A DNA stretch of 64,000 bases from Warburgia ugandensis (lineage: Eukaryota; Streptophyta; Magnoliopsida; Canellales; Canellaceae), in the NCBI GenBank assembly GCA_035236585.1, contig CP141135.1, positions 1,522,001 through 1,586,000 on the forward strand, read 5' to 3'. Of the stretch, positions 13,307-24,841 are shown in pieces. Each line of letters begins with the position of its first letter. Within the stretch, counting starts at the first letter, position 1. The notes beneath the pieces were generated by a model that saw nothing but the letters and a program-made list of their open reading frames with translations, did no database searches and was not told where the DNA came from. Made by a program: the position numbers and the translations under genes.

Positions 13307-13589
13307 TGGCTGGCAAAGAAAAATAGTGGCGAAAGGCTAGACAAATCTGATGACAAGGGAGAAGTTGAGTGTAAAGAACAGCCTGACCCACATGTTCATA
13401 TCCTTGATGGTCAAGATCTCGTGTCGTGTGAGCCGTAGATAGGATTCTTTGTTGATAGATCATCTGATTATTGGTTGACTCTAGTTGTTAATATGCTGTT
13501 GATTGCCAGCATCGGTTTCAAATGTTTGTAGTTTGTGAGTACCTTTAACATCAATGAGTTCAAGTATCTCCTTTATTTTTCTTGTCTTT

Positions 13590-13700
13590 TCAAATCCAAT
13601 GGTTGAGAATGTCTGAATGGAAGATGCCTAGTGGAAGCTTTGTTTCATTTTTAAGATCCAACGGCTGAGAATGTGCGATGGAATATGCCGATTGGAGGTT
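13590..13700 (+). repeat. Diverged tandem pair, ~61-bp unit
   Basis: TCCAATGGTTGAGAATGTC at 13591 and TCCAACGGCTGAGAATGTG at 13652 begin two units that stay alignable through GGAAGATGCC/GGAATATGCC. Non-coding. Confidence 0.6.
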
Positions 13701-13892
13701 TTTTTCGTTAGCCTTTCAACCAAGAAAAATAAGCCATGTTATATATGGGAAATTGGGGCCATGTACATATCTATGAATCTAATAGTTATATTAACACCTA
13801 AATGTGCATGTCCGCCTCACACATTTGGGGATTCAAACTGTACTAATTCTGGACCCCCATCATTTTTATAGGCAGCACCAAAAGATTTCATG

Positions 13893-14095
13893 TGAGGGGA
13901 GCCTTGGTGCAACAATAAAATTATCATTGTGTAACCTTGAAGTGACAAGTTTAAAACATAGAAATAGCCTCTAAAAAAAATACAAGATAAGGTTGTTCAC
14001 TATAGACCCTTATGGTCCGCACTATAGACCCTTATGGTCCGCCCTTTCCTAAACCCTGCATACACAGGAACTTCGTGCATTAGAGCTGCCCTTTA
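13893..14095 (+). mobile_element. Au-like SINE, near full length
   Basis: Head GGGAGCCTTGGTGCAAC, then a decayed B-box region, AATAGCCTCT, GACCCTTATGGTCCGCCC, CTAAACCCTGCATACACAGG and the terminal GAGCTGCCCTTTA. An internal 20-bp direct duplication (ACTATAGACCCTTATGGTCC) sits at 13999-14042. Confidence 0.8.
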
Positions 14096-14589
14096 CCAAA
14101 AAATTTCATGCATCGGTTCTAGCTCCCCATTTTAGTGAGATTTTCTCATCTACGACAGGAAGCATCCCAAGCTGTCCGTTGATCTCAGAATACCGGCAAA
14201 CACACAAGTGGGCCCCTTTTGTTCAGTATTCCAAAACGTGCATTTGTTTGATGTTGCAATTGATAGGGTTGTTCTTGAAGATTCTAGGTTATTAGACGAT
14301 TCTAGGCCTTTGATATCTGGAGGATTTATTAATGACCGTAGACATTGGCTAAATCAGAGGCTTAGCTTGCTGATGAATTTGAATTTTAGCTCCCATCTAA
14401 TCCACATTGAGGCCTCCTAGATAGTTTATCTAGACCATTCAATAGACTAGCCCCACTCGTACTTCTGATTGCTCTTATTTTTGCATGTTAAAATACGGTC
14501 GTCTGTCATGTAACAGGCACAGAGCCCTTTCCCAATTTAAAATTTCAAAACTCAGAGACTTATGTGAACTCTCTTCCCGCCATATCTAA

Positions 14590-16203
14590 ATGGTCAGTAG
14601 AAACTCACATCTAAACCACTGCGTGATCTCCCTGCTTGATCGATGTAAATCGATGAGAGAATTGAAGCAAATCCACTCTCAAATAATCGTTTTTAGTCTC
14701 TCTGAAGACAATTACGTTGCCTCAAAAATCCTATTCTTCTCCGGCGTCTCCGATCATGGCAATATCGATTATGCCGATAGGCTGTTCAATTTTCTCTCTA
14801 ATCCTACTATTTTCCATTGGAACACCATTATAAGAGGATACTCAAGAACCAAGAACCCGAACCGAGCAATTTCTACTTTTCGCAAGATGTTGCGATCTAG
14901 TGTCGCTCCAGACTATCTAACCTTCCCTTTTCTAGCAAAATCATGTGCCCGTTTGTCCTCGATTCCTCTTGGGAAGTCGATACATTGTCAAGTTGCTAAG
15001 CGAGGGATTGAATTTGATCTGTTTGTCCAGAACTCATTGATTCATATGTATGCCTCTTGTAGCAATGTCAAAGCCGCACGAGAGTTGTTTGACGAAATGC
15101 CTCAAAGAAGCTTGGTGTCATGGAATACTATGGTAGATGGCTATGCAAAGTGTGGAGATTTGGTTATGGCTAGAGAAATGTTCGAGTCCATGCCAGAAAG
15201 GGATGTGGTCTCTTGGAGTGCTTTGATTGATGGGCATGTTAAGTTTGGGGGCTACTGTGAAGCACTGGCAATTTTCGAGAGGATGCGAATCGAGGGTTCA
15301 AAGGCTAACGAGGTCACAATGGTGAGTGTTCTGTGTGCTTGTGCACGTCTTGGTGCATTAGACCAAGGGAGGAAAATGCATGAGTATGTTGAAGAAAATG
15401 GAGTGAAGTTGAGTTTGGTGTTGGTCACCTCTCTAGTGGACATGTATGCCAAATGCGGCTCAGTTGAGGAGGCTCTGATGGTGTTTCAATCTGTGCCAAT
15501 TGGTCAAACGGACGTACTAATATGGAATGCAATAATTGGAGGTCTAGCAATGCATGGATTGAGCAAAGAGTCGCTTGATATGTTTGAATCAATGCAAAAT
15601 GTGGGCATCCCCCCAGACGAGATCACTTATTTAAATTTGTTGTCTGCTTGTGCTCATGGAGGGCTGGTAGAAGAAGCTCGGCAATTCTTCAGGTCTCTTG
15701 AGAATCATGGAATGACACTGAATATTGAACATTATGCTTGTATGGTCGATGTTCTTGCTCGTGCAGGTTGTTTGGATGAGGCTTATGAGTTCATTAACGC
15801 AATGCCGATTGAACCAACAGGGTCGATGTTAGGGGCTCTGCTTAGTGGGTGTAGAACCCACAGAAGGATGGATCTCGGTGAAGTGATTGGGAAAAGGCTC
15901 ATTGAATTGGAACCTGATCATGATGGAAGATATATCGGGTTGTCAAACATTTACGCTGCTGGCAGTAGGTGGGAGGATGCTAAGATGATGAGGGAAGTCA
16001 TGGAGAAGAGAGGTGTTAAGAAAGTACCTGGATACAGCTCTGTGGAGGTGGATGGAGTTCTTCATAGATTCATTGCCCATGATAGAACTCCAAAAACAGC
16101 AGAGGCATATCTGATGTTGAATGGTGTGGCAAAACACATGAAATTGGAGTGTATCTATCAAAAACAAGTAGTTGATTCTTATGAAATACAGGACGATGGA
16201 TGA
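14590..16203 (+). CDS. PLS-class pentatricopeptide repeat protein, E-type (At5g08305-like)
   Basis: An intact single-exon gene of 537 residues. PPR motifs run from about residue 15 to 400, recognisable as repeated blocks such as VVSWSALIDGHVKFGGYCEA, LVTSLVDMYAKCGSVEEALM and YACMVDVLARAGCLDEA. The C-terminal E/E+ region (GSMLGALLSGCRTHRRMDLG ... GYSSVEVDGVLHRF) follows from about residue 415. No DYW domain is present. Family knowledge: such proteins bind organellar RNA and usually act in mitochondrial or chloroplast RNA editing or processing. The order and wording of motifs are closest to Arabidopsis At5g08305 as I remember it, so orthology is an inference. Start choice: the first ATG of an uninterrupted frame, with CCGCCATATCTAA upstream. 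Its last ~200 bp recur at 20468-20665. Confidence 0.92.
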   Translation: MVSRNSHLNHCVISLLDRCKSMRELKQIHSQIIVFSLSEDNYVASKILFFSGVSDHGNIDYADRLFNFLSNPTIFHWNTIIRGYSRTKNPNRAISTFRKMLRSSVAPDYLTFPFLAKSCARLSSIPLGKSIHCQVAKRGIEFDLFVQNSLIHMYASCSNVKAARELFDEMPQRSLVSWNTMVDGYAKCGDLVMAREMFESMPERDVVSWSALIDGHVKFGGYCEALAIFERMRIEGSKANEVTMVSVLCACARLGALDQGRKMHEYVEENGVKLSLVLVTSLVDMYAKCGSVEEALMVFQSVPIGQTDVLIWNAIIGGLAMHGLSKESLDMFESMQNVGIPPDEITYLNLLSACAHGGLVEEARQFFRSLENHGMTLNIEHYACMVDVLARAGCLDEAYEFINAMPIEPTGSMLGALLSGCRTHRRMDLGEVIGKRLIELEPDHDGRYIGLSNIYAAGSRWEDAKMMREVMEKRGVKKVPGYSSVEVDGVLHRFIAHDRTPKTAEAYLMLNGVAKHMKLECIYQKQVVDSYEIQDDG

Positions 16204-17044
16204 ACTACATGATTGTTAGTGACCCCTTTTCCCATATTCTACTAAAACAGTATACAATAATTAAGAAACTCAGTTTTACTAAAGATTCTGACTCGTGAGG
16301 TGAGCACCCCCTCTTGAAGTGGGGCCGATGGGGACAAAAAATGAAATCTTTGTTAGGTGGCATCCACAGTTCGAGGAGAGGGGCCCACATTAGGGTTAAT
16401 AGTTGGGTAAGATTTTTGGTGTCCCCACATTTGAGCAGATGGGAAGTCTGATGAACGGAATAGATTACTCAAAAAATAGAGGAGAAGACATGCATGCCCT
16501 GCTTCTATCTTCCGCAGCATATTACAGCTCCTTCACCATGTAAGAACCCTTAGTAGTGACTACCTATCTCTATGTAACCAACTAATACGCACAAAGCATG
16601 AACAAGATCTTCATAATCAGCTTCATTGCAAGCTCTTAATTGGAATAAGCCTATTATTAAACTTAATTTCAATATTCATGAAAAGATCCAAAAGTTCTTA
16701 TTGCAAATGACAGGGCTATGCCTTCTATTTCTTCCATTGTCACATATCTGAAATATTCTTTTACCACTTCAGTATTTACTTATACATTCATTGAAGAAAC
16801 AGTCCTTGCCTCCCTAATTTCAGAGCGCAAATTTATTGATCATTAAAAGACATAGAAACCCTTCATTACAACCATGACCATCAAGGTATCTTTCCCTACA
16901 AGCTCTCATAAGATGCCTTAACTTTCTCTCTCTCTCTCTTCTTACGAATTGTGTTTCTAATTTCAGTAAATAACTCTTGCTTGATTGATGATGAAGAACC
17001 TCGACTTGACATCCCGTAACAAAACTGCACATGGAAAGTGCAAA
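16204..17044 (+). other. PPR gene 3' flank
   Basis: No gene seen. The first ~100 bp after the stop (CAGTATACAATAATTAAGAA) have a diverged copy at 20606-20630. A short CT tract lies at 16922-16940. Confidence 0.4.
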
Positions 17045-20000
17045 TGTGGGCAGAAGAATAAACCATCTATATGACAGATTGCATGAGGCTCAGAGAAGGG
17101 CGGATGACACTAGTTTTGATGAGACTTTGAAGTTGATACAAGTTTTGAAGAGACTATTTGCCAAGAGGAGCTGAAGTTGATAGGGGATGTGAATTCTAAG
17201 TACATTCATGCTGCGGCATCCACATGAAGCAGGGAAAATAAGAGTAATCAAATAAGAAATACTGAAGATGTCCTAATATATGAGGAAGGAGAGATTAGAA
17301 ATCTCATTTCTGAGCATTTCAAAAGTCATTATGGAAGGAAGGAAGCCTTGGAACGAATTCTTGCCACTGAAGCTATTTAAAGGAAACTATTGGGTGAAGA
17401 CGATGAGAGGCTTTTAAGGCCAGTTACTTTCAGTGAATCCAGAGATGTTGTACTCTCTATGCTTTTGCTGAAGTCAACTGGATGCCCTGGGTTCAGCCCA
17501 GGTTTCTTCGAAACTAATGGGAACCTGATTGGAGGAGAGGTGTTTGATATGGTTAAAACATATTTTCTTTCTGGATGGTTACTTAAGGAACTTAACAAGA
17601 ATCTTATCGTTCTCATTCAGAAAAAGGAGGGGGCTGACGATATGAATGATTTCAGGCCTGTAAGTTTGTACAACACAGCTTACAAAATTAGTACAAAGGT
17701 GATGGTAATAAGAAGAAACCAAATTACATTCATACAGGAAGATGCATTCAAGACAATGCATTGATCTGCCATGAGGTGCTAACTTCGTTTAAGCACAAAA
17801 AAGGAGCAAAAACCGTATGACATGCTGTCTTGGGAGTTCTCAAGGAAGGGGACTTGAAGCAGGCAATCTCACTCTCGCATCATTATTTGCAGACGATTTG
17901 CTCATTTTGCAAGAGTTTCTTTCAAGAACTGTCCGGCAAACTGAGGAACACTAAAGACGCTAGACAAGGAAGCTGGGCCGGGACTTCCAACAACAAATCA
18001 GCTATCTATTTTTGAAGAACTGTTCCAACTACTACGAGGCATTTCATACCTCAGATTCAAGAAGAATTTCATGGATGATGTCTATCTCGGGGTTCCATGT
18101 TTGGGTAAAAGACCTTCAAGCAGAACGTTGGGCAAGATCATTAACGAAGGTACGGATAAGCTGCAGAAATGGAACAGCAACCTTCTCTCTAAAGCGGGCA
18201 GATTAACATTGATCAAATCAGTTATCCAAGGTATGCGGTTTCATGCCTTGTCCACTTTTCCCTGGCCAAAGAGGCTGTTGAATACAATGGAGCAGTTTCT
18301 GTGGAAAGGAAATGGTAGTTTGGAAGGGGTCTAAGGGTAGATTGGAATGAAATTTGCCAAAGCAAGAGTGGTGGGGGGCTTGAACTAAGAAATCTTCATG
18401 CCTTACAATTTGCTCTAATGGGAAAACTAGCTTTGAGAATTATTTGAAATGAGAACTCTCTATGGACGGAGGTGATCAATTTGAATAAAAATCTTTTTGG
18501 AATGAAGACAAGTCCAGATATTCATAAGTTTGGAAGGCTATAAGTCGCCACCTACCCAAATTTAAGGTATAAATGTCAAATTGGTTGATGGATCGACAAT
18601 TGATATTCGGGAGGATATATGGGTGGGAGATGCGAGATTGAATGAGAGATTTCCTGACAGCATTGTCGCACCTCAGCTTTTTCATAAAAAGAAAGTATCC
18701 GTTTTGCGGGGTCAAAATACAGGAAAATGGAAATTAAATCTTGTTGACCATGGGGGAGAGAATTAGTCGAGGAAATTTCCAGCATTAGTGTACCATTTTT
18801 TGAGCAAGAAGATGAGATCATTTGGTCAGAACCTAGCCTACTCCGTGACTAACAAGCGATAGTACAGGAATATTCACCTATTATTCATTAACTACGCCTT
18901 TTGGCCTGATCTTAGAAACATGTACAATCAAATCAGAATATCATTTCCTTAACAGAACTAGTAGCAATCCACACAATTAGTCATCTTTTGATCAAATAAG
19001 CTATAAAAAATGGTGGGAAAAACATGTATCTTTTTTCTCTTTTGAGCCAGCTGAGGAACAACAAATAACACACTTATATACATCCAAAGTAATAAAAGTA
19101 TGTTTTCTACACCTCAATAATGTATGATCAACAAACAAGCATACATGTAAAGCAAAATTACCTAAAGAGCATTTCATTAAACATGTAAAATTCACAAATT
19201 TTAATGTAATTCATCGCTAAGGAAATGGAAATATCCATGGGGCCAAAAAGATCAAATCTATCATTAACTTTGGAATACACTCTACTTTATAGAGATTACA
19301 AGAATTCAAAGGCCGTAATCCTCTCCTTACGTGCAATGAAAAAATCTCAACTAATGAGGAATAAATAAAGAAGAGATTGAAGAAATTATCAAACACAAAC
19401 CAACTTGATTTAACTTTTCTTTATCAAGAGGATCCACTTAAACTTCAAATGCTCTCTCCCTTTTTTCTCTTTCTTACTCCAAGAAAATCTCTTTTTTCAT
19501 TTTCTCCAACGACTAATCTTTCCAAAAGTTGTAGACTATATTCACTTCCATTCAAGTCTACTTTTTCTTAAAAGAAATTTTTTTTCTTAAGAAGACTTGG
19601 TTCTTTGACATAAAAGCTCGAAACATACTAAAAAATGTGCTAAGCCATGGCCCATCCACTCCAGAGAAAAGCAAATATTAAGCCTTACATGAGAAAGAAA
19701 ATGCCGAACACCATGAGAGTAACATAAACTAAAAAATTTCTTCCAGAGATCCCCGAAAAACGGATTACCTGTTTATGCTGAATTAAAGTGGATTCAAGGG
19801 CAGAATAAGCTCTATAAGAGATGCCAAAGAGAGGAAGAATCAGTTTTCCACGCAATTTTTGCCTCTCATCAGCTGTGGGTGAAACTAGAGACTGAATTCA
19901 ATGTAAAATGCGGCCAGATTTCATCTTTCAGACGGTTGATAGCTGGTTCAAGGTGTACTCTTTTTTGGGCAGGGGAAGAAATCTCATTCTGACAGCATGC

Positions 20001-20410
20001 AGCTATGTTTCCTGGATAATCTGGTTTAGTAGGAAAAAGCTGGTTCACGAGGGCAGTCGATCCCTACGCAGGTGCTCTGGAAGGAATATTTTGGGATGAT
20101 CGTGAGGAAATTCCATTGTTAAGGACGTGGGAGTAGCAGGATATTAAGATAAATAATCCATCCTTGGTTCAGGTGAGATGGCTTCCACCCCGAAAGATTT
20201 CTGTGTCCTAAACTTTTGATGGAGCCTGAAAGGAAAGCTCTGGTTGGGCAGGCGCAGGAGTCATTAGAGAAGAAGTTCCTGGACTGCTTCAGTGAATTTC
20301 TCTCGAAAGCATCCAACAATGTTGCTGAACTGGAAGGATTGTCGTACGGCATTCAACTGAAAATTCTTAAGTTATACAAATTTCTCGGAGACATCTCTAT
20401 AGTTCCCTTA
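17045..20410 (+). mobile_element. L1-type LINE remnant with RT, zinc-knuckle and RNase H parts
   Basis: In order on the plus strand: pre-RT (ERSRLKW-like stretch, EEGEIRNLISEHFKSHYGRK at about 17290); RT fingers (SMLLLKSTGCPGFSPGFFET, then LKELNKNLIVLIQKKEGADD and NDFRPVSLYNTAYKIS, 17400-17760); the post-palm signature (LLSKAGRLTLIKSVIQGMRF at about 18190); a zf-RVT-like region (WMVDGSTIDIREDIWVGDAR at 18580 and a second piece at 19750-20050); and an RNase H trace (FLSKASNNVAELEGLSYGIQ at 20300-20360). The palm with the catalytic YxDD is not recoverable. About 900 bp (18840-19740) of AT-rich non-coding DNA interrupts it. It is dead. Confidence 0.82.
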
Positions 20411-20467
20411 GCATGCATGTGCCTTCTTATCTGTGCCTCTCAAAAGTTTCATCAACAATCAGCAGAG

Positions 20468-20665
20468 TTGTGTTTAACGTCGAATGGTGTGGCAAAACAT
20501 ATGAGATTAGGGCGTATTTATCACAAGCACGTGGTTGATTCTTGTGAAACATAGGAGGTTGGATGAAGGGCATTTTGGTTACAGCCCTTTTTTCCAGATT
20601 TTAGTGAAACAGCATATAATAATTAAGAATCTCATTTTTCACTAGAGGTATTAAAGAGACGGTTT
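20468..20665 (+). pseudogene. Second copy of the PPR gene 3' end
   Basis: It encodes SNGVAKHMRLGRIYHKHVVD before TAG at 20552-20554. The PPR gene at 16110-16200 encodes LNGVAKHMKLECIYQKQVVD. The similarity continues into the 3' UTR (CAGCATATAATAATTAAGAA against CAGTATACAATAATTAAGAA). Only the final ~30 codons are present, fused in frame behind the LINE RNase H trace. Confidence 0.85.
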
Positions 20666-21560
20666 TGTCCATAATTATCAATTTCATTCGTTCAGGCTGG
20701 AAATTTTGGAATGGATATTAACTTAAAAAATTACAATAAAGATTCCTATCCATTCCGGCTCGTTACGGTCCAGCATTCTAGTGCACTTTGGTATTTTCAG
20801 GTTTCTTCTTTTGTCCTCTCAACTCTAATTCTAAATCAGCAAGCAATCAGAAGGTTCTGTTCCAGTGGCCAAAACGGAATGGCCACCAACGGCATTAACA
20901 ACCATGTTCTTGTCACCAGCAAGTCGGAAGACTGATGAGAAACTCTTTTTTCACAACGAGAAAGATTTTTCCAGGAAAGCTTTTTCAGAGAAACGAGTTT
21001 TATAAACTTGGTATTGATTTTGGTTTTTCCAAATTGGAATTGTCTGCTTCCCCCAAGACTGCTCTTCAGATGCGAAAAGAACAAAGGAAAAGAAAGCAAA
21101 CAAACTTAGACGACCAGAAATAAATTTTGGTTGGATAAGAGTATTTTCTTGAATTTGAAGGAAAGACCATTCTCCACAATCTTATTAATGTGAAATCCAT
21201 AAACCAGGAAAAGACCCTTATTGAGTTTCTTTGGATCTCCAAACACTCTATCAGCAACAATAAATTTGTAATTACATTTTCCTAACAAAGCCATTATCAC
21301 CAAATGCAACGCAAACTAAAATATACCCATATAAATCAGAGCAAAAAATAATTTACTTGCTAAATTTATCTCCCCTCTTTTTGGGAAGTCTCTTTTTTTG
21401 CTCTATCACTCTAGGAACTAAAAACGGATCTCATTCACATCCTGAGGTTAGCTGAGATCCTGTTAATTTTCAAGAAACTCACATTTCAAAAAGAAAAACA
21501 GAATTCAGCAATCATTTTGCCCCGCAAACTGATCTCATCTCAATATCAATAGCTTCTTAT
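20666..21560. other. Intergenic stretch without a recognised gene
   Basis: ORFs of 60-87 aa exist on both strands (for example 20711-20935 and 20935-21123) but resemble nothing I know. No clear repeat is seen. Confidence 0.35.
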
Positions 21561-24500
21561 TGAATCGAAATCTGAAATTCGCTCAAGCTAGGGCGTTCCC
21601 CATAAGCGACGCGCTGCATCGGATCCCGGATGCAGTGAAAAATAGGCAAGGGTTGCTAGGGCGTTCTCCCAGAAGCGACGCGCTACATCGGATCCCGGGT
21701 GTAGTGAAAAATGGGCAAGGGCTGCTAGAGCGTCCCCTCGGAAGCGACGTGCTGCATCAGAACCCAGGTGCAGTGAAAAGTGGACATGGGTTCATACCAT
21801 GAAGGTCGAGAAAGGCGATAGTAAATAGGGAATCTCCAAATCATAAGATTCGCATCGCTACATGGAATATAGGGACATTGACAGGTAAGAGTTTGGAGTT
21901 AGTAGACACGATAAAACGTAGGAGAGTCAACATCGCTTGTATCCAAGAAACCAAGTGGAAAGGGGCTAAAGCTAGAGAAATAGATGGGTATAAATTATGG
22001 TATGTAGGAAAGGAAAATAATAGAAATGACGTAGGAATAATAGTGGATAAGGAATTAAAGGATAAAGTTGTGGACGTTAAAAGAATCAGTGATAGAATTA
22101 TAATAATAAAAATGATTCTAGGAGAGCAGATTATAAATATTATAAGTGCATATGCATCACAAGTAGGGCTACAAGATATAATTAAGAGACAGTTTTGGGA
22201 AGATATGGAGGGAGTCATACAAGAAATTCCCAATACTGAGGGAATATTTATAGGAGCAGACTTAAATGGCCATGTAGGAAAAGATAAGGAAGGATATGAT
22301 AGAATACACGGAGGGTATGGTATAGGTGAACGAAACGAGATGGGGAGAATATCCTCGATTTTGCTTTGTCATATAACCTATCCATTGCAAATACACTCTT
22401 TAAGAAGAGGGATGAACACTTAATAACCTTTAAAAGTGGACTTCATAAAAGCCAAATAGACTTTTTTCTACTTAGGAATAATGAACGATCTATATGTAAG
22501 GATTGTAAGGTGATACCGGTGAGAGTTTAACCTCACAACATAGGTTAATGGTTATGGATATTCATATCAAAAGATGGAGTAAAAGAACCGAACTTAATAC
22601 ACATCCAAAAACTAAGTGGTGGAACTTAAAAGGAGAGAAAATAACCTCATTCAAAAATAAGTTGATGGTAGAAGGAAATTGGAATTATGAAACGTAGTAA
22701 ATACCATGTGGACTAATATGGTGAGTCCATTAAGAAAGTGGCAAAAGATGTCTTAGGAGTATCTAAAGGTAAAAGGCTATTAGCAAAGGAAACATGGTGG
22801 TGGAATGAAACAAAGGCAAAAGCTATTAAAGAAAAACGAATGCATTTTAAAGCATGACGAGAAGATTAGAAATAATGAAAACTATGAACAATATAAGAAT
22901 GCTAAAAATGTTGCTAAGAGAATAGTAAGTGAGGCTAAACTTAAAGCATATGATGAGCTCTATAATAGACTAGGAACAAGAGAAGGTGAGAAAGATGTGT
23001 TTAAACTTGCAAAGGTAAGAGAACAAAAGAGTAAGGACTTAGAGCATGTTAGGTGCATTAGAAGCGATGATCAAAGGGTATTAGTCAAAGACGCTGAGAT
23101 CAAACAAAGGTGGGAAATATAATTCCAAAAATTGTTAAATGACAATGGCCCTGAGAATATAGGGATTGAAAATACTATAAATCTAAATAACACTGGATAT
23201 TATAGATATGAACGTAAGATTAGAATGCTTGAAGTAAAAGAGGCCTTGAGCAAGATGAAATCAGGAAAGGCCATGGGGCCTGATGGTATACCAATAGAGG
23301 TTTGGAAGCATATGGGAGATACTGGGGTAGTTTGGTTGACCAAGTTGTTTAACAAGATTATAAAATCAAAGAAAATGCCTGATGAGTGGAGGAAAAGCTC
23401 TATTGTACCAATCTATAAGAATAAAGGAGACATTCAGAGCTGCACTAATTATCGAGGGATCAAACTTATAAGACACACCATGAAACTTTTTGAAAGAGTG
23501 ATTGAGAAGAGGCTACGACATGAAACAAGTGTATCGGAGAATCAGTTTGGTTTCATGCATGGGTGGTCTACCATGGAAGCTATTTTCTTACTAAGACAAT
23601 TAGTAGAGAAATATAGGGAGAGGAGAAAAGACCTACACATGGTCTTTATTGACTTAGAGAAGGCTTATGATAGAGTCCCTAGAGAGTTAATATGGAGGGT
23701 GTTAGGTGTTAAAGGGGTTTCTCAGGGGTATATAGACATAATTAAAGATATGTATGAGGGAGCAGTAACAAATGTTAAGACCACTAGTGGCGTGGTAGTG
23801 ATTTTCCTGTCACCTTGTCGGATTGCACCAAGGATCGGCATTGAGTCCATACCTTTTCACATTAGTTATGGATGAGTTAACAAAACATCCGCATGAGGAG
23901 ATTCCCTGGTGCATGCTATTTGCGAGACGATATAGTCCTACTTGATGAGACAAGGGAGGGTGTCAATATAAAGCTAGAGCTATGGAGAGAAGCATTAGAA
24001 TCGAAAGGATTTAAAATTAGCCGAACTAAGACGAGAATATATGGAATGTAATTTTAGCAAGGAGAGTAGGAGTGGAGCACCGGTCAAGATTGATAACCAA
24101 GAGGTCCCCATGAGAGACCACTTCCGATACTTAGGATCATTGATCCATGAGAGTAGAGAGATTGAGAGGGAGGTCACCCAGAGAATCCAAGTGGGTTGGA
24201 ACAAATGGAGATGTGCATCAGGGGTTTTATGTGATCGGCGGGTGCCACTCAAACTAAAGGGAAAATTCTATATGATGGCTATAAGGCCGGCCATGCTCTA
24301 TGGATCAGAGTGTTGGGCAGTTAAGGAACATCATACTCATAGGTCGAGTGTTGCGTAAATGAGGATGTTGAGATGGATGAGTGGTAAGACAAGAAAGGAT
24401 AGAATTAGAAATGAAAATATTAGAAGAAATTTAGGGATAGCACCAATAGGTGACAAGATGAGGGAGATTAGACTTAGATGGTTTGGACATGTTCAAAGGA

Positions 24501-24723
24501 GGCCAACAACGGCACCAGTTAGAAGGAGTGAGGCAATATAAGTTGAAGGCTCTAAAAGGGCAAGGGGAAGGCCCAAAAGAACGTGGATAGAAGTGGTGAG
24601 GAAAGATTTTAAAACTTTGGGACTAAATGAAGCCATGGTATTTAATAGAGTGGAATGGAGGAATAAGATTCATGTGGCCGACCCCTAATTGGGATAAGGT
24701 CTTGATGATGATGATGATGATGA
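21561..24723 (+). mobile_element. RTE-type LINE, copy B, 5'-truncated
   Basis: It begins at TGAATCGAAATCTG, a point internal to copies C and D, so the hairpin-repeat 5' region is absent. Next come the three-unit 21-residue repeats (21600-21790, [20 protein letters not shown]), the endonuclease ([18 protein letters not shown] at 21848, [20 protein letters not shown]), the RT ([20 protein letters not shown] at 23646, YRGIKL, then a frameshift through motif C near 23925), [16 protein letters not shown] at 24275, [10 protein letters not shown], and a (GAT)n tail at 24703-24723. Several frameshifts and stops make it inactive. No target-site duplication was found. Confidence 0.93.
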
Positions 24724-24841
24724 CAAGAAAATCCTTCCCGATAATTTCAAGCACTACACCTGAACATAGGAAGAGAAAAATGAGAACATAATTAAAACTA
24801 AAATGCAATCCTCTGTGTAACACAAACGTGATAAATGAGTG

